This document shows positions 6,470 to 7,729 of a stretch of 7,729 nt of DNA, in pieces. This DNA comes from Alphaproteobacteria bacterium (lineage in GTDB: Bacteria > Pseudomonadota > Alphaproteobacteria > SMXP01). The first letter of the stretch is position 1, and the number at the start of each line of letters is the position of its first letter. The stretch lies in contig SMXP01000070.1 of the NCBI GenBank assembly GCA_004356335.1, forward strand, positions 1-7,729, written 5' to 3'. Made by a program: the position numbers and the translations under genes. The notes under the pieces were generated by a model. It saw nothing but the letters and a program-made list of their open reading frames with translations, was not told the origin of the DNA and did not search any database.

Positions 6470-7627
6470 ATGGCCAATCCTGCGCATGTGGCTAAATTGA
6501 GAGACGGGGTCGAGGCCTGGAATCGCTGGCGCGAGCAGAACTGGAATGTCAAACCCGATCTCTCCGGCCTTGATTTATCGAACGAAAAGAGCTTCAAACG
6601 CACCGCCCTGTGGGATTCCGCGACGGGGCGCATAAATCTCGCTAAGGCCAATTTGGGTTGGGCCGACATGCACGGTGCCAATTTGCGCAATGTCGGGCTT
6701 CAAGAGGCTAATTTGGTTGAGGCCAATCTGGAGGGCGCCAACTTCCAGGGGGCTAATCTCAATAATGCCACCCTTGAATCGGCCAATTTGAGCCAGGCTA
6801 ATTTGGGCGACGCGACGTTGATCGGAGCAAATCTAAAATCGGCAAATCTGGACAAGGCCGATTTACGATCCGCCCATCTAAGTGGCGCGTCTCTCGAAAA
6901 CGCCTCCCTGATCGAAGCGGATATGAGATCGGTGCAAGCCAGTGCCGCCGATTTCAGCGGCGCCGATTTAACCCGAGCCGATTTGTGGACGGCAAATCTG
7001 AGCGGCGCTCAATTGGTCGCGACGAATTTGGAAGAAGCCAATCTCATCCGAGCCGATTTGCACAAAGCCAATCTGAAAGACGCCATCCTATACAGCGCCG
7101 ATTTGCGTGACACCAATATGCTGGGCGTCAATCTGGATCATGCCGGTGTCATCGGCATCAAATATGAGCGGCGTTTTATGCCGGGCAAGTATCAAGGCAT
7201 ACGGGGCGTCGAGTCGGCCTATGGCGATGCCATCTTCCGCCGTGATGCCCTCGATCAAGATTATATAGACACGCTTGCCCTGCGTTGGCGGCGCTCGCCT
7301 ATGCTGGTGGTGTTGTGGCTGTGGAGTTTGATCGATTACGGACGCAGCATGGTCCGCACCGTTTGGATTGCCACGCTGATCGTGGCGGCTTTCGGATTTT
7401 CCTACATGGTGAATCCGAGCATGGTTGAATTGGTATCCAGCGAGAAGACTTGGTTCTCGCCCTATTACGCCTCTCTGATCACATTCACCAGTCTCGGCTT
7501 CTCCAATCAAGTGGCCGGTCATACGGCGACCGGTCAAATGCTGCTCGCCGCCGAATCCGCCCTGGGTTATTTCACACTGGGCGTCTTGCTGGCTATTTTG
7601 ATGCACAAAATTGCGCGGCGCAGTTAG
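6470..7627 (+). CDS. Pentapeptide-repeat protein fused to a two-helix ion-channel-like pore domain
   Basis: The 385-residue product has three parts. Residues 1-54 are a non-repeat head, rich in Trp, containing VEAWNRWREQNW. Residues 55-227 hold about 34 unbroken A(N/D)LXX pentapeptides, the pattern that builds a right-handed square beta-helix; Ala157 replaces the usual central Leu/Phe in one of them. Residues 272-385 look like a two-transmembrane channel module: a hydrophobic stretch at 278-289, a first helix at about 294-314, a pore loop around YYASLITFTSLGFSNQV (332-348) and a last helix at about 357-378, ending HKIARRS. The filter position reads SLGFSN where potassium channels have TVGYGD. 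The start at 6470 has a run of six G eight bases upstream; an in-frame ATG at 6371 would add 33 unlikely residues. The repeats would lie in the cytoplasm if the pore has normal topology. Function is unknown; ion conduction is inferred. Confidence 0.85.
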   Translation: MANPAHVAKLRDGVEAWNRWREQNWNVKPDLSGLDLSNEKSFKRTALWDSATGRINLAKANLGWADMHGANLRNVGLQEANLVEANLEGANFQGANLNNATLESANLSQANLGDATLIGANLKSANLDKADLRSAHLSGASLENASLIEADMRSVQASAADFSGADLTRADLWTANLSGAQLVATNLEEANLIRADLHKANLKDAILYSADLRDTNMLGVNLDHAGVIGIKYERRFMPGKYQGIRGVESAYGDAIFRRDALDQDYIDTLALRWRRSPMLVVLWLWSLIDYGRSMVRTVWIATLIVAAFGFSYMVNPSMVELVSSEKTWFSPYYASLITFTSLGFSNQVAGHTATGQMLLAAESALGYFTLGVLLAILMHKIARRS

Positions 7628-7729
7628 AGCCCATTCACAAAAAGTGTACGCGGTTTTTGGGTTCGAATGCGCGACCAAACAATAACTTAGAGCATCGCAA
7701 GTGATTCCAAAACAGCGAGCGATGCTCCA
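7624..7729. repeat. Palindromic repeat element, copy B, reaching the window edge
   Basis: This is a diverged copy of the element at 6021-6126. It shares TAGAGC at the start, the stretch GCGACCAAAC, and TTAGAGCAT or CTAGAGCAT before the second hairpin, with near-gapless alignment over about 70 bases. Its hairpins are CAAAAA/TTTTTG (7638-7643 with 7654-7659) around a 10-base loop, an outer stem GCCCATTC/GAATGCGC (7629-7636 with 7665-7672, seven of eight) and a second hairpin GAGCATCGC/GCGATGCTC (7690-7698 with 7719-7727, perfect). The stop codon of the pentapeptide-pore gene (7625-7627) lies inside its first bases. The element may extend beyond the window. Confidence 0.8.

Noticed and set aside
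6640..7140. Recurring short DNA words such as GCCAATTTG and GCCGATTTG, looking like a tandem or CRISPR-like array
   Set aside because: They are codons of the pentapeptide repeats, in frame at 15-base multiples, with varied sequence between them.

Overview
The window looks like chromosomal DNA of an alphaproteobacterium. The evidence is the close resemblance of the binding protein to rhizobial AapJ, the metC/aapJ neighbourhood, the moderately GC-rich coding style, and two copies of a palindromic repeat of the kind scattered through alphaproteobacterial genomes. No species can be named from the sequence alone.

Layout. At the left edge, on the minus strand, lies a TauD/TfdA-type dioxygenase gene that runs off the window and carries an in-frame stop at codon 28. 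Upstream of it on the same strand is an aapJ-like amino-acid binding protein gene, with no transporter permease or ATPase beside it. A divergent intergenic region (1872-2136) follows. On the plus strand comes a tight cluster: metC (cystathionine beta-lyase type), modA, modB and modC. Each junction overlaps or is separated by 7 bases, so the four genes are very probably one transcript. The last three encode a complete molybdate-type ABC importer (periplasmic binder, permease, ATPase).

Downstream of modC is a short decayed region. It holds the remains of a roughly 70-residue biotinyl-domain protein, split by a 106-bp palindromic repeat and frameshifted by one extra base. The last gene encodes a 385-residue fusion of about 34 pentapeptide repeats to a two-helix ion-channel-like pore domain whose filter reads SLGFSN instead of the usual TVGYGD. 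Its stop codon lies inside the first bases of a second copy of the palindromic repeat, which fills the right edge.

The main points are the pentapeptide-pore fusion, the paired repeats whose stems differ in sequence yet keep pairing, the two pseudogenes, and the coupling of a sulfur amino-acid lyase to molybdate uptake. No RNA genes, CRISPR arrays, transposase genes or origins were seen.
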